In this document: piece by piece, positions 1 to 6,138 of the stretch
Layout of the letters: each line of letters starts with the position of its first letter
How positions within the stretch are numbered: position 1 is the first letter of the stretch
Source of the DNA: an uncultured Bacteroidales bacterium
GTDB taxonomy: Bacteria; Bacteroidota; Bacteroidia; Bacteroidales; Paludibacteraceae
Reading direction: 5' to 3'
DNA: 6,138 nucleotides
Assembly: GCA_903929065.1 (NCBI GenBank)
Contig: CAIYTJ010000548.1
Span: 1-6,138 of the forward strand
Position numbers and translations under genes: made by a program
The notes under the pieces: model-generated
Told to the model about the DNA's origin: nothing
What the model saw: the letters and a program-made list of their open reading frames with translations, nothing else
Databases searched by the model: none

Positions 1-89
1 CCGGTTATATCAGGTTCAAACCCGAAAGGGAACAGCCGTTAAGAATAAAAATTTACCGTTCGGCGGCAAGTGACGGCCATGGGATGTGG
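1..89 (+). other. Probable upstream part of hppA in a different reading frame
   Basis: The main hppA frame has a TGA at 71-73, so it cannot be read from the window edge. Reading frame 3 is open from base 3 to a TAA at 90-92 and ends in residues SAASDGHGMW. The main frame then continues as VVNIPLRSG. In pyrophosphatases the stretch before the 'LRSG' motif is a soluble loop between transmembrane helices, and a join of these two frames at about bases 84-91 would give a plausible loop. Residues before SAASDGHGM do not look like the expected Gly/Ala-rich helix end, so there may be more than one indel. Whether this is a sequence or assembly error near an edge or a real mutation cannot be decided here. 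Confidence 0.5.
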
Positions 90-2011
90 TAAATATTCCG
101 TTACGTTCAGGAATTTCAGTGGGATTATTTTTAATTTCACTTGAATTGGTAATGATGATTATTATTTTGCTTTTTGTACCTCGTAACATTGTTGGATATT
201 GCTTCCTTGGTTTTGCAATTGGTGAATCGTTGGGTGCTTCTGTACTTCGTATTGCAGGTGGTATTTTTACGAAAATTGCAGACATTGGTTCCGACTTAAT
301 GAAAATCGTATTTAAAGTAAAAGAAGACGATCCCCGTAACCCCGGAGTTATTGCCGACTGTACAGGTGACAATGCTGGTGATAGCGTAGGTCCTACTGCT
401 GATGCTTTTGAAACATACGGTGTGACCGGTGTGGCACTCATTTCTTTTATTACACTTGCTGTAAAAGAAGTTGATTTACAGGCAAAATTAATTGTTTGGA
501 TCTTTGGAATGCGTTTCTTGATGGATATCTTCTCAGGTATTTCCTATTTTGTAAACAATTATATTTCTGAAAAACAATACGGCAAATCTTTGGATTTTGA
601 CTTTGAAAAACCATTAACCCGTTTGATCTGGATTGCAGCTATTTCTTGTATTGCCATCAGTTTTGGAATGAGTTATGCGCTTATTGGCGATATAACTGTT
701 GGTGGCGTAATGGTAACCGGATTATGGTGGAAATTAGCTGGAATTATCAGTTTAGGCACATTAGCTGCCGTTCTTATTCCTGAATTCACCAAGAAGTTCA
801 CGAGTTCAAAATCTGACCACGTGCATGAAATCGTAACTGCTTCCCGTGAAGGCGGACCTTCATTGACAATTCTTTCAGGTATTGTTGCCGGTAATTATGC
901 GGCTTATTGGATGGGACTTTTGATGATGGGTCTTATGGCCGGCGGTTATTTTATAAGTCAGAACTTAGGTTTGAGCGAAGCTGCAATGGGTTATCAAAGT
1001 ATTTTTGCTTTTGGTTTGGTTGCATTTGGGTTCTTATGTATGGGACCGGTTACTATTGCTGTAGACAGTTATGGACCGGTAACCGATAATGCTCAATCAG
1101 TATTTGAGTTATCACAAATTGAGCAAATTCCGGGAATCAGTGCAGAAATTGAAAAAGATTTCGGTTTTACTCCCGATTTTGAAGGTGGAAAACATTATTT
1201 GGAGGCCAATGACTCTGCTGGTAATACCTTTAAAGCTACGGCTAAACCGGTATTAATTGGAACTGCTGTTGCCGGTGCAACTACTATGATTTTCTCAATT
1301 ATCCTTTTATTAAAAGGTGTTGGTATGTTAAGTCTTGAGTTGACTCAAGCTCCTATTTTATTAGGTTTAATTACCGGTGGGGCTATGGTATTCTGGTTCT
1401 CAGGTGCTTCTATTCAGGCTGTAACAACTGGTGCTTATCGTGCAGTTGAATATATCAAACGACACATGAAATTAGATAAAACTCAAGCTGACGAAAAAGA
1501 TTCAATCGAAGTTGTAAGAATTTGCACACAATATGCTCAAAACGGTATGTGGAATATCTTCATCACTTTGATGACTGCTACATTGGCTTTTGCATTGTTT
1601 GATCCTAATTTCTTTGTGGCTTATTTAATTTCCATTGCTATTTTTGGCCTTTTCCAGGCGCTTTATATGGCCAATGCCGGTGGTGCATGGGATAATGCAA
1701 AAAAATTAGTAGAAGTTGATTTGAAAGAAAAAAACACACCTTTGCACGATGCATCTGTGATTGGTGATACTGTAGGTGATCCATTTAAAGACACAACTTC
1801 TGTAGCATTGAATCCAATTATCAAATTCTCTACGTTGTTTGGTTTATTGGCAGTGGAAATTGCAGTTAACATGTCTAGTGTTGGAGCTGACGGAGTAAAA
1901 CACTATACACCTGCTCACTTTATAATTGGTGGCGTATTATTATGCATTTCAATGTATTTTGCTTGGCGCTCATTCTACAAAATGAGAATTAAGGTGGAAG
2001 AAAACTTGTAA
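86..2011 (+). CDS. hppA: Membrane-bound ion-translocating pyrophosphatase, 5'-incomplete
   Basis: Integral cytoplasmic-membrane enzyme that hydrolyses pyrophosphate to two phosphates and pumps H+ or Na+ outward. 641 residues are readable; the family usually has about 700 or more, so the first few helices are missing. Counting from the GTG at 86, visible active-site motifs are DIGSDLMK (66-73), EDDPRNP (80-86), DCTGDNAGDS (91-100) with FETYG (108-112), DSYGPVTDNA (327-336), NAGGAWDNAKK (530-540) and DTVGDPFKDTTS (561-572). These supply the Mg2+/PPi-binding Asp, Asn and Lys residues. Many hydrophobic helices lie between them. In GNTFKAT (379-385), Lys383 sits where K+-dependent enzymes have Ala, which suggests K+ independence. 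H+ or Na+ specificity cannot be read with confidence. The GTG is probably not the true start: it has no convincing ribosome site and the conserved domain begins upstream. A terminator follows the stop codon. Confidence 0.93.
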   Translation: MVNIPLRSGISVGLFLISLELVMMIIILLFVPRNIVGYCFLGFAIGESLGASVLRIAGGIFTKIADIGSDLMKIVFKVKEDDPRNPGVIADCTGDNAGDSVGPTADAFETYGVTGVALISFITLAVKEVDLQAKLIVWIFGMRFLMDIFSGISYFVNNYISEKQYGKSLDFDFEKPLTRLIWIAAISCIAISFGMSYALIGDITVGGVMVTGLWWKLAGIISLGTLAAVLIPEFTKKFTSSKSDHVHEIVTASREGGPSLTILSGIVAGNYAAYWMGLLMMGLMAGGYFISQNLGLSEAAMGYQSIFAFGLVAFGFLCMGPVTIAVDSYGPVTDNAQSVFELSQIEQIPGISAEIEKDFGFTPDFEGGKHYLEANDSAGNTFKATAKPVLIGTAVAGATTMIFSIILLLKGVGMLSLELTQAPILLGLITGGAMVFWFSGASIQAVTTGAYRAVEYIKRHMKLDKTQADEKDSIEVVRICTQYAQNGMWNIFITLMTATLAFALFDPNFFVAYLISIAIFGLFQALYMANAGGAWDNAKKLVEVDLKEKNTPLHDASVIGDTVGDPFKDTTSVALNPIIKFSTLFGLLAVEIAVNMSSVGADGVKHYTPAHFIIGGVLLCISMYFAWRSFYKMRIKVEENL

Positions 2012-2038
2012 TCGCTGATTCTTAAGTAATTTCAATAA

Positions 2039-2084
2039 AACTCCCGGCAAGTCAAAACAATTTGGCTTTCCGGGAGTTTCTTTT
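2039..2084 (+). terminator. Rho-independent terminator of hppA
   Basis: AACTCCCGG (2039-2047) pairs perfectly with CCGGGAGTT (2070-2078). An inner extension pairs 2049-2053 with 2064-2068 after one mismatch. A U-rich tail (TTTCTTTT, about 2077-2084) follows directly. It lies 28 bp after the hppA stop and separates that gene from the next transcription unit. Confidence 0.9.
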
Positions 2085-2117
2085 ATGTATATAGTATCTC
2101 TTTTTGAAAGATTTTCT

Positions 2118-2125
2118 TATCTTTG
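2118..2125 (+). promoter_or_regulatory. Candidate Bacteroidota -7 promoter box (TATCTTTG)
   Basis: TATCTTTG fits the Bacteroidota sigma-ABfr -7 consensus TAnnTTTG. It lies just after the hppA terminator and 61 bp before the DUF4494 ATG, where a promoter for the next unit is needed. No matching TTTG -33 element is seen at the usual distance; the only TTTG (2103-2106) is too close. The predicted leader would be roughly 55 nt and very A/T-rich. Confidence 0.5.
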
Positions 2126-2186
2126 TGTAACAAAATAAAAGCTCAATTTTAAATATAAATCACTCATTATAAAATAATTAGAAAGT

Positions 2187-2618
2187 ATGCACAACTGGTT
2201 TGAATGTAAAATAAAGTATGAAAAAACAGCCGAGGAAGGCAAAATAGTAAAAGTTGGTGAATCATATCTGGTTGATGCAATGACTTTTGCAGAAGCCGAA
2301 GAACGTATCAACAAAGAAATGGAGCCTTTTATCAGTGGCGAATTTTCCGTTGCAACCATTCGCAAAGCTCGCATAAATGAAATGTTTGAAAATGAAAATG
2401 GTGACAAATGGTATCGTTGCAAAGTTTACTTTATTACACTTGATGAAGAAAAAGGAGTTGAAAAGAAGGTTGCCACCACCATGATGGTTCAGGCCAATAA
2501 TATTAAAGAAGCATGGGATGGTCTACAAGAAGGCATGAAAGGTTCAATGGCAGATTATACCGTGGCTGCCATAACTGAAACTACCATAATGGACGTTTAT
2601 AAATATGAAGCGGTATAA
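2187..2618 (+). CDS. DUF4494 family protein, function unknown
   Basis: 143-residue soluble protein, with no signal peptide or membrane segment. It matches my memory of the DUF4494 family, small proteins of Bacteroidota with no known biochemical role. Recognisable features are the opening MHNWFECKIKYEKT, YLVDAMTFAEAEERI (27-41), FISGEFSVATIRKARINEMF (48-67), then GDKWYRCKVYFITLDEEKG and the C-terminal MADYTVAAITETTIMDVYKY. Two similar halves (a W-[FY]-x-C-K strand followed later by an 'A-x-x-x-x-EA' helix) suggest an internal duplication of an alpha/beta unit; this is inference. The length is what I expect for the family. The ATG is preceded by the purine-rich AGAAAGT, typical for this phylum. 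It is probably the first gene of the unit that contains yggS, a pairing I recall from other Bacteroidales. Confidence 0.85.
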   Translation: MHNWFECKIKYEKTAEEGKIVKVGESYLVDAMTFAEAEERINKEMEPFISGEFSVATIRKARINEMFENENGDKWYRCKVYFITLDEEKGVEKKVATTMMVQANNIKEAWDGLQEGMKGSMADYTVAAITETTIMDVYKYEAV

Positions 2619-2796
2619 TTCGCTTCGCTCATGTTATTTGCCTACGGCGATATTAATTCCCTGCGGGAATGTTATTTACTCACTTCGTTCGTGATAGTTG
2701 CCTTAGGTGTTATTAAATATGAACACTGCGAACAAATAACCAATAATATCGCGAACGAAGTGAGCTAATAACTATCAATAACACGAGCATAGCGAG
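2619..2796. repeat. Composite intergenic inverted repeat (large branched hairpin)
   Basis: It fills almost the whole gap between the DUF4494 stop and yggS. Outer arms 2619-2638 and 2777-2796 pair at 17 of 20 positions, including one G-U. Inner arms 2671-2695 and 2748-2772 pair at 23 of 25 positions, including one G-U, and contain CTCACTTCGTTCG matched by CGAACGAAGTGAG. The apex can form a further stem, 2707-2711 with 2722-2726. The left side also carries two self-contained mini-hairpins without a partner on the right: GCCtacGGC (2640-2648) and TTCCCtgcGGGAA (2657-2669). The parts are separated by TGTTATT-like spacers, so the element looks assembled from units of about 20 nt. It lacks a U-tract, so it is not a typical terminator. 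A transcript would fold strongly between two co-directional genes and could affect mRNA processing, stability or yggS translation. I do not recognise it as a named element. Confidence 0.8.
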
Positions 2797-2813
2797 TAAA
2801 ATAACTTGTAATA

Positions 2814-3482
2814 ATGTCTATTCAATCCAACATTCAATCCATTCGTCAACACATTCCGGAGCATGTGCAATTGGTTTGTGTGTCGAAATTTAATCCAAAT
2901 GAATCAATAACAGAAGCATATGAAGCAGGTGAAAGAATTTTTGGCGAAAGTAAAGTTCAGGAATTATGTGAAAAATATGAATCGCTCCCAAAAGATATTC
3001 GTTGGCATTTCATTGGTCACCTTCAAACTAATAAAATTAAGTTTATTGTTCCTTTTGTTTCGTTGATTCATGGTGTTGATACTTATAAATTACTTCAAGA
3101 AATTGACAAACATGCTGCAAAAGCCGAAAAAACGGTCAATTGCTTGTTGCAAATACATATAGCGCAGGAAGAAACGAAGTTTGGGTTTTCTGCTGAGGAA
3201 TTACTTGAAATGTTTGAAGCAGGAGAATGGAAGTACTTGAAGAACATTCGGCTTTGCGGATTAATGGGAATGGCAACTTATACCGATAATAAAGAACAAG
3301 TCCGCTCTGAATTCCGTTATTTAAAAACATTGTTCAATCGGGTTAAATCAGGTTACTTTGCAGGCGAATCTTCGTTTTGCGAACTATCAATGGGAATGTC
3401 CGACGATTATCCGATTGCCATAGAAGAAGGAAGTACGATTGTCAGAATTGGAAGTTTAATATTTGGACACAGAAACTATTGA
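2814..3482 (+). CDS. yggS: YggS/PLPBP family pyridoxal 5'-phosphate homeostasis protein
   Basis: 222-residue cytoplasmic PLP-binding protein with the alanine-racemase-like fold-type III barrel and no racemase C-terminal domain. Family members bind PLP and buffer the free B6 pool, affecting amino-acid and keto-acid balance; they have no established catalytic activity. Lys25 in VCVSKF is the expected Schiff-base lysine. Other hallmarks are RIFGES.VQE (41-50), WHFIGHLQTNK (64-74), GLMGMAT after the fourth strand, SMGMSDDYPIAIEEGST (192-208) and the terminal RIGSLIFG (211-218), which supplies the phosphate-binding region. Length is normal for the family (about 220-230). The ATG follows an A/T-rich stretch with no Shine-Dalgarno motif, as is common in Bacteroidota. 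It comes straight after the large inverted repeat and 29 bp before the M48 protease gene, so it is probably cotranscribed with both. Confidence 0.95.
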   Translation: MSIQSNIQSIRQHIPEHVQLVCVSKFNPNESITEAYEAGERIFGESKVQELCEKYESLPKDIRWHFIGHLQTNKIKFIVPFVSLIHGVDTYKLLQEIDKHAAKAEKTVNCLLQIHIAQEETKFGFSAEELLEMFEAGEWKYLKNIRLCGLMGMATYTDNKEQVRSEFRYLKTLFNRVKSGYFAGESSFCELSMGMSDDYPIAIEEGSTIVRIGSLIFGHRNY

Positions 3483-3511
3483 TATTTAGCTATTTAGTAA
3501 AATTTGTATTT

Positions 3512-4741
3512 ATGGTTCAATTGATTTTTATTGTAATACTCGTAATTCTTACCGCCGATTTTGTTCTTGAACGATATCTTGCATTTTTAAATATCCAAGA
3601 ATCGGGTAAGGAATTGCCAGCATTACTCAAGGATATTTACGATCCTGAAAAATACGCCAGGCAACAGGATTATTTTCGCACCAATTCACGGTTTGGAATG
3701 CTAACCAGCAGCTTCAGCTTCATTGTCACATTGATAATGTTTGCATTTGGAGGTTTTGCTTGGGTCGATGGATTGGTTCAACAATATGTTCAAAGTCCAA
3801 TCTGGACGTCTATATTATTTTTTGGTATCTTATTTATTGCCAATGATATAATTAGTATTCCATTTAGTTTATACGATACTTTTATTATTGAAGAACGGTT
3901 TGGTTTCAATAAAATCACTCCAAGACTTTTTATTTTTGACAAATTAAAAGGTTACGCGATGACCATTGTGTTGGGTGGTGGAATTTTATTTCTGGTTATC
4001 TGGATTTACACACTCACACCAACTTATTTCTGGTTGCTGGCATGGGCTGTTGTGACCGGTTTTGGCTTGTTTATGACTATGTTTTACTCTCAACTAATAG
4101 TTCCTTTGTTCAACAAGCAAACGCCGCTAGGTGAAGGTGAATTGCGTAATGAGATTGAAAAATTTGCAACGAAAACAAATTTCAATCTCGATAATATTTT
4201 CGTAATTGACGGTTCTAAACGTTCAACTAAAGCAAATGCTTATTTCAGTGGGTTGGGAGCGAAGAAGCGTATTGTTCTTTATGATACGTTAATGGATAAA
4301 ATGACAAATGATGAGATTGTTTCTGTGCTTGCTCATGAAGTCGGACACTATAAATACAAGCATACAATGATCAATTTTCTGGTTTCAATGCCTGTTACAC
4401 TGATTCTTTTCTTTGTTTTCGGATTGATTTTGCAAAGTGATGTATTAGCGCAAGCTTTAGGAGGAACAAAAGCATCGTTCCATTTAAACGCGCTGGCATT
4501 CAGTATTTTATATTCTCCAATTTCATTAATTTTGGATATTGCAACCAATGTTCTTTCGCGAAGATTTGAATATCAAGCAGATAACTATGCCGCTTCGCAT
4601 GGTTATGGCTCGCAATTAATTTCCGGATTAAAGAAATTAACTGCCACTTCGTTGGGAAATCTGATGCCACATTCGTTATATGTATTTTTTCATTATTCAC
4701 ATCCTACTTTATATCAACGAATTCAACGAATTACTAATTAG
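3512..4741 (+). CDS. Ste24-type M48 family membrane metalloprotease
   Basis: 409-residue multi-pass membrane zinc protease of the M48A (Ste24/CAAX protease) group. I chose the ATG at 3512. The open frame extends back to 3377, inside yggS, but that part is hydrophilic and unrelated to the family, while MVQLIFIVILVIL is the usual first helix and gives the usual length. Visible hallmarks are EERFGFNK (127-134), NAYFSGLGAKKRIVLYDTL (242-260), the zinc motif HEVGH (275-279, ligands His275 and His279, catalytic Glu276), the third ligand Glu353 in FEYQAD (352-357) and SHPTLYQRI (396-404). About seven hydrophobic helices are apparent, for example 1-18, 66-88, 98-118, 150-168, 172-199, 286-308 and 325-347. 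In eukaryotes the family trims prenylated proteins. Bacteria lack that pathway, so a membrane-protein turnover role is inference. No catalytic residue is missing. Confidence 0.93.
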   Translation: MVQLIFIVILVILTADFVLERYLAFLNIQESGKELPALLKDIYDPEKYARQQDYFRTNSRFGMLTSSFSFIVTLIMFAFGGFAWVDGLVQQYVQSPIWTSILFFGILFIANDIISIPFSLYDTFIIEERFGFNKITPRLFIFDKLKGYAMTIVLGGGILFLVIWIYTLTPTYFWLLAWAVVTGFGLFMTMFYSQLIVPLFNKQTPLGEGELRNEIEKFATKTNFNLDNIFVIDGSKRSTKANAYFSGLGAKKRIVLYDTLMDKMTNDEIVSVLAHEVGHYKYKHTMINFLVSMPVTLILFFVFGLILQSDVLAQALGGTKASFHLNALAFSILYSPISLILDIATNVLSRRFEYQADNYAASHGYGSQLISGLKKLTATSLGNLMPHSLYVFFHYSHPTLYQRIQRITN

Positions 4742-4769
4742 TCAATTCCCAATTTCCAATTGCCACTTC

Positions 4770-4801
4770 AATTGTAAATTGTAAATTCATAAATTGTAAA
4801 T
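4770..4801 (+). repeat. Short ATTGTAA tandem repeat upstream of mtnN
   Basis: ATTGTAA occurs head-to-tail at 4771-4777 and 4778-4784 and again at 4793-4799, in the 66-bp gap between the M48 protease gene and mtnN. The preceding bases (4743-4773) contain the related AATT-rich strings CAATT, AATTT and CAATTG. It is low-complexity DNA and may simply be replication slippage, or an A/T-rich translation enhancer for mtnN. No TAnnTTTG promoter box is seen here. Confidence 0.5.
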
Positions 4802-4807
4802 AAAAGT

Positions 4808-5557
4808 ATGTTATTAGGAATCATGGGTGCCATGCCCGAAGAAATGGACAAGATTATTGCTGCTATAGAGAACAAAGAAATTTTTGAACGTGGAAGCAGG
4901 ATTTATTATCGTGGTGAATTGTATGGTCAGCAAGTTGTGGCTGTTTTTTCGCGATGGGGCAAAGTGGCAGCTGCTACAACTGCTACCAATATGATTCTTG
5001 AATTCAATGTCGACAGTATTATTTTCACAGGCGTTGCTGGTTCAATTTCGCCGGAACTAAATGTGGGTGATATAGTTATTGGTCAGCGATTATTTCAGCA
5101 TGATATGGATGCACGTCCGCTAATGAAACGGTTTGAAATACCGCTTACCGGAAAAACTTCTTACGAAACTCCGCAGCAAAACGTGGATACAATGTCGCAA
5201 GCAGTACATAACTTCCTGAAAAACAATAAAGAATTTCGGAAAACACTCTCAGAACAACATATAAGCAACGTAAAAATGCTAACCGGTGATATTGCCAGTG
5301 GCGATTTATTTATTTCGAGTACTGAAATGAAGCATATTCTTAGTAAGAATTTGCCGTCGGTTGTTTGTGCAGAAATGGAAGGAGCTGCTGTAGCGCAAGT
5401 CTGCGACGATTATGGCGTTCCGTTGATTGTAGTTAGAGTAATTTCCGATTCGGCTGATGAAGAAGCTCACATTTCAGCAATTGGCTTTGTCAATCAGCAC
5501 GCAGGTGATTATTCACTTTCTATCCTAAAAGAATACATTCAAATAATCAACAAATAA
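4808..5557 (+). CDS. mtnN: 5'-methylthioadenosine/S-adenosylhomocysteine nucleosidase
   Basis: 249-residue cytoplasmic enzyme that splits adenine from 5'-methylthioadenosine and S-adenosylhomocysteine, clearing inhibitors of methylation and polyamine synthesis and feeding the activated methyl cycle. Catalytic and binding residues match the E. coli enzyme: Glu12 in GAMPEEM (7-13), the TGVAGS glycine loop (74-79), AEMEGAAVAQV (188-198) with Glu191 for the ribose site, and SDSAD (213-217) with Asp214 as the adenine-protonating acid. It is slightly longer than E. coli MtnN (about 232) because of an insert at roughly 110-155 containing RFEIPLTGKT, which I associate with Bacteroidota homologues. 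The ATG follows an A-rich AAATAAAAGT. No luxS or SAH hydrolase gene is visible here. It is the last gene of the unit, 17 bp before a terminator hairpin. Confidence 0.95.
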   Translation: MLLGIMGAMPEEMDKIIAAIENKEIFERGSRIYYRGELYGQQVVAVFSRWGKVAAATTATNMILEFNVDSIIFTGVAGSISPELNVGDIVIGQRLFQHDMDARPLMKRFEIPLTGKTSYETPQQNVDTMSQAVHNFLKNNKEFRKTLSEQHISNVKMLTGDIASGDLFISSTEMKHILSKNLPSVVCAEMEGAAVAQVCDDYGVPLIVVRVISDSADEEAHISAIGFVNQHAGDYSLSILKEYIQIINK

Positions 5558-5574
5558 TGATTTAATATTTATTG

Positions 5575-5616
5575 AAAATCCCGAATTAGCAAATAAAAAA
5601 CTAATCCGGGATTTTT
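5575..5616. terminator. Bidirectional rho-independent terminator between convergent genes
   Basis: AAAATCCCGAATTAG (5575-5589) pairs with CTAATCCGGGATTTT (5601-5615), 14 of 15 bases, with an 11-nt loop. The plus strand ends in TTTTT (5612-5616), and the minus strand ends in TTTTC, so the hairpin can stop both mtnN and the minus-strand gene whose stop codon is at 5633-5635. Confidence 0.9.
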
Positions 5617-5632
5617 GTTGAAATCAATATTG

Positions 5633-6138
5633 TTATTTCATTTCTCGTATCAATTTGTCCTGAATCTTTGAAACAAATAAGACCATGCAAATGGCTCCAA
5701 TAGTGGCAAATAGCATATCAGATTGCGTGTCCCAAACATCACCCTGTGTTCCCAGAAATGCCTCGGACGATTGACCTGAAATTACAGCTACAAACCATTC
5801 AAAAAATTCGTAAGATGCACTAATTGCCAGACAAATACAAACTGTTATGAAAGCTAACCAACCAGTTTTGCTTACTACCTTTGTTCTGATAAGTAATTCG
5901 CGAATAATCATTGCCGGAACAAATCCCTGAGCAAAATGACCTACTTTATCGTAATTATTTCTGCTTTGGTGGAAAACCTCTTTTATCCAATCGAATAATG
6001 GCACTTCTGCATATGTGTAATGACCGCCAATAAATAGAATATAACAATGAATCAAAATGAAAATATAGGTCAAATCAGTAAATCTGAATTTCTTAAAAGT
6101 GAATATAAGAACCAATAATCCAATTATTGCCGGAAAAA
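5633..6138 (-). CDS. yjdF: YjdF/DUF2238 family inner-membrane protein, 5'-incomplete
   Basis: The C-terminal 168 codons of a multi-pass membrane protein of the DUF2238 family, to which E. coli YjdF belongs; its function is not known. The frame stays open to the right edge. The codons upstream of 6115 read FPAIIGLL and run on into VLIFTFKKFRFTDL, so the TTG at 6115 is not a likely start, and about 40 N-terminal residues are probably outside. Counting from 6115, family motifs are GGHYTYAEVPLFDW (30-43), SRNNYDKVGHF (51-61), RELLIR (72-77), YEFFEW (102-107) and FLGTQGDVWDTQSDM (120-134). The conserved His, Asp, Glu and Trp residues near membrane faces suggest a buried polar or metal site, which is inference. 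Hydrophobic helices lie at about 1-6 (end of one), 16-31, 62-73, 86-107 and 133-149. It converges on mtnN and shares its terminator. Confidence 0.85.
   Translation of the reverse strand, partial: FPAIIGLLVLIFTFKKFRFTDLTYIFILIHCYILFIGGHYTYAEVPLFDWIKEVFHQSRNNYDKVGHFAQGFVPAMIIRELLIRTKVVSKTGWLAFITVCICLAISASYEFFEWFVAVISGQSSEAFLGTQGDVWDTQSDMLFATIGAICMVLFVSKIQDKLIREMK

Noticed and set aside
16..441. A 141-codon frame on the minus strand opposite hppA
   Set aside because: It is antisense to conserved pyrophosphatase motifs, and its Ser/Pro/Thr-rich translation has no recognisable domain.
2631..2768. A 45-codon ATG frame inside the intergenic repeat, in frame with the DUF4494 stop codon at 2616-2618
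   Set aside because: It consists almost wholly of the palindromic units and spacers, has no ribosome site, and matches no family I know. The structure of the repeat explains the bases better than a peptide does. Read-through of the TAA would be needed to join it to DUF4494.
2619..2796. CRISPR array or classical terminator in the repeat region
   Set aside because: The units are neither identical nor separated by unique spacers of constant length, no cas gene is nearby, and there is no U-tract after the hairpins.
3377..3511. A 45-residue N-terminal extension of the M48 protease overlapping yggS
   Set aside because: The residues are Arg/Asn-rich and do not resemble the family. They are the shadow of the conserved yggS C-terminus. 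The ATG at 3512 gives the standard first helix and length.
3483..3511. Promoter-like TAAAATTTG in the gap between yggS and the M48 gene
   Set aside because: It has three bases rather than two between TA and TTTG, and no -33 element. Cotranscription with yggS is simpler.

Overview
The window comes from an AT-rich member of the Bacteroidota, most likely Bacteroidales. The evidence is a DUF4494 gene (a family I know only from this phylum), a TAnnTTTG-type -7 promoter box, start codons preceded by A-rich rather than GGAGG-like sequence, and Bacteroidota-like versions of the other proteins. The genes are housekeeping genes. I see no transposase, phage, CRISPR, toxin-antitoxin or defence gene, and no tRNA or rRNA.

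Layout, left to right. (1) 1-2011 (+): most of a membrane-bound ion-pumping pyrophosphatase (hppA), cut at the left edge and apparently frame-disrupted in its first ~90 bases. A strong rho-independent terminator follows at 2039-2084. (2) 2118-5557 (+): a probable single transcription unit. It has a -7-like promoter box, DUF4494 protein, a 195-bp intergenic region built of nested inverted repeats, the PLP-homeostasis protein YggS, a Ste24-type M48 membrane metalloprotease, and the MTA/SAH nucleosidase MtnN. (3) 5575-5616: a hairpin with U-tracts on both strands, placed to end both the operon and the convergent gene. (4) 5633-6138 (-): a YjdF/DUF2238-family membrane protein whose N-terminus lies beyond the right edge.

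The genes do not form one obvious pathway. HppA recycles pyrophosphate energy into an ion gradient, YggS buffers pyridoxal phosphate, MtnN removes the toxic S-adenosylmethionine by-products MTA and SAH, and the M48 protease probably handles membrane proteins. YggS and MtnN both support amino-acid and one-carbon metabolism, but a functional tie is only inference from gene order.

The least explained element is the 2619-2796 intergenic repeat. Its outer arms, a 25-nt inner stem and several mini-hairpins can fold into one large branched RNA between two genes of the operon. I found no convincing new multi-gene system. The repeat, the divergent pyrophosphatase motifs and the frame break at the left edge are the points most worth checking.
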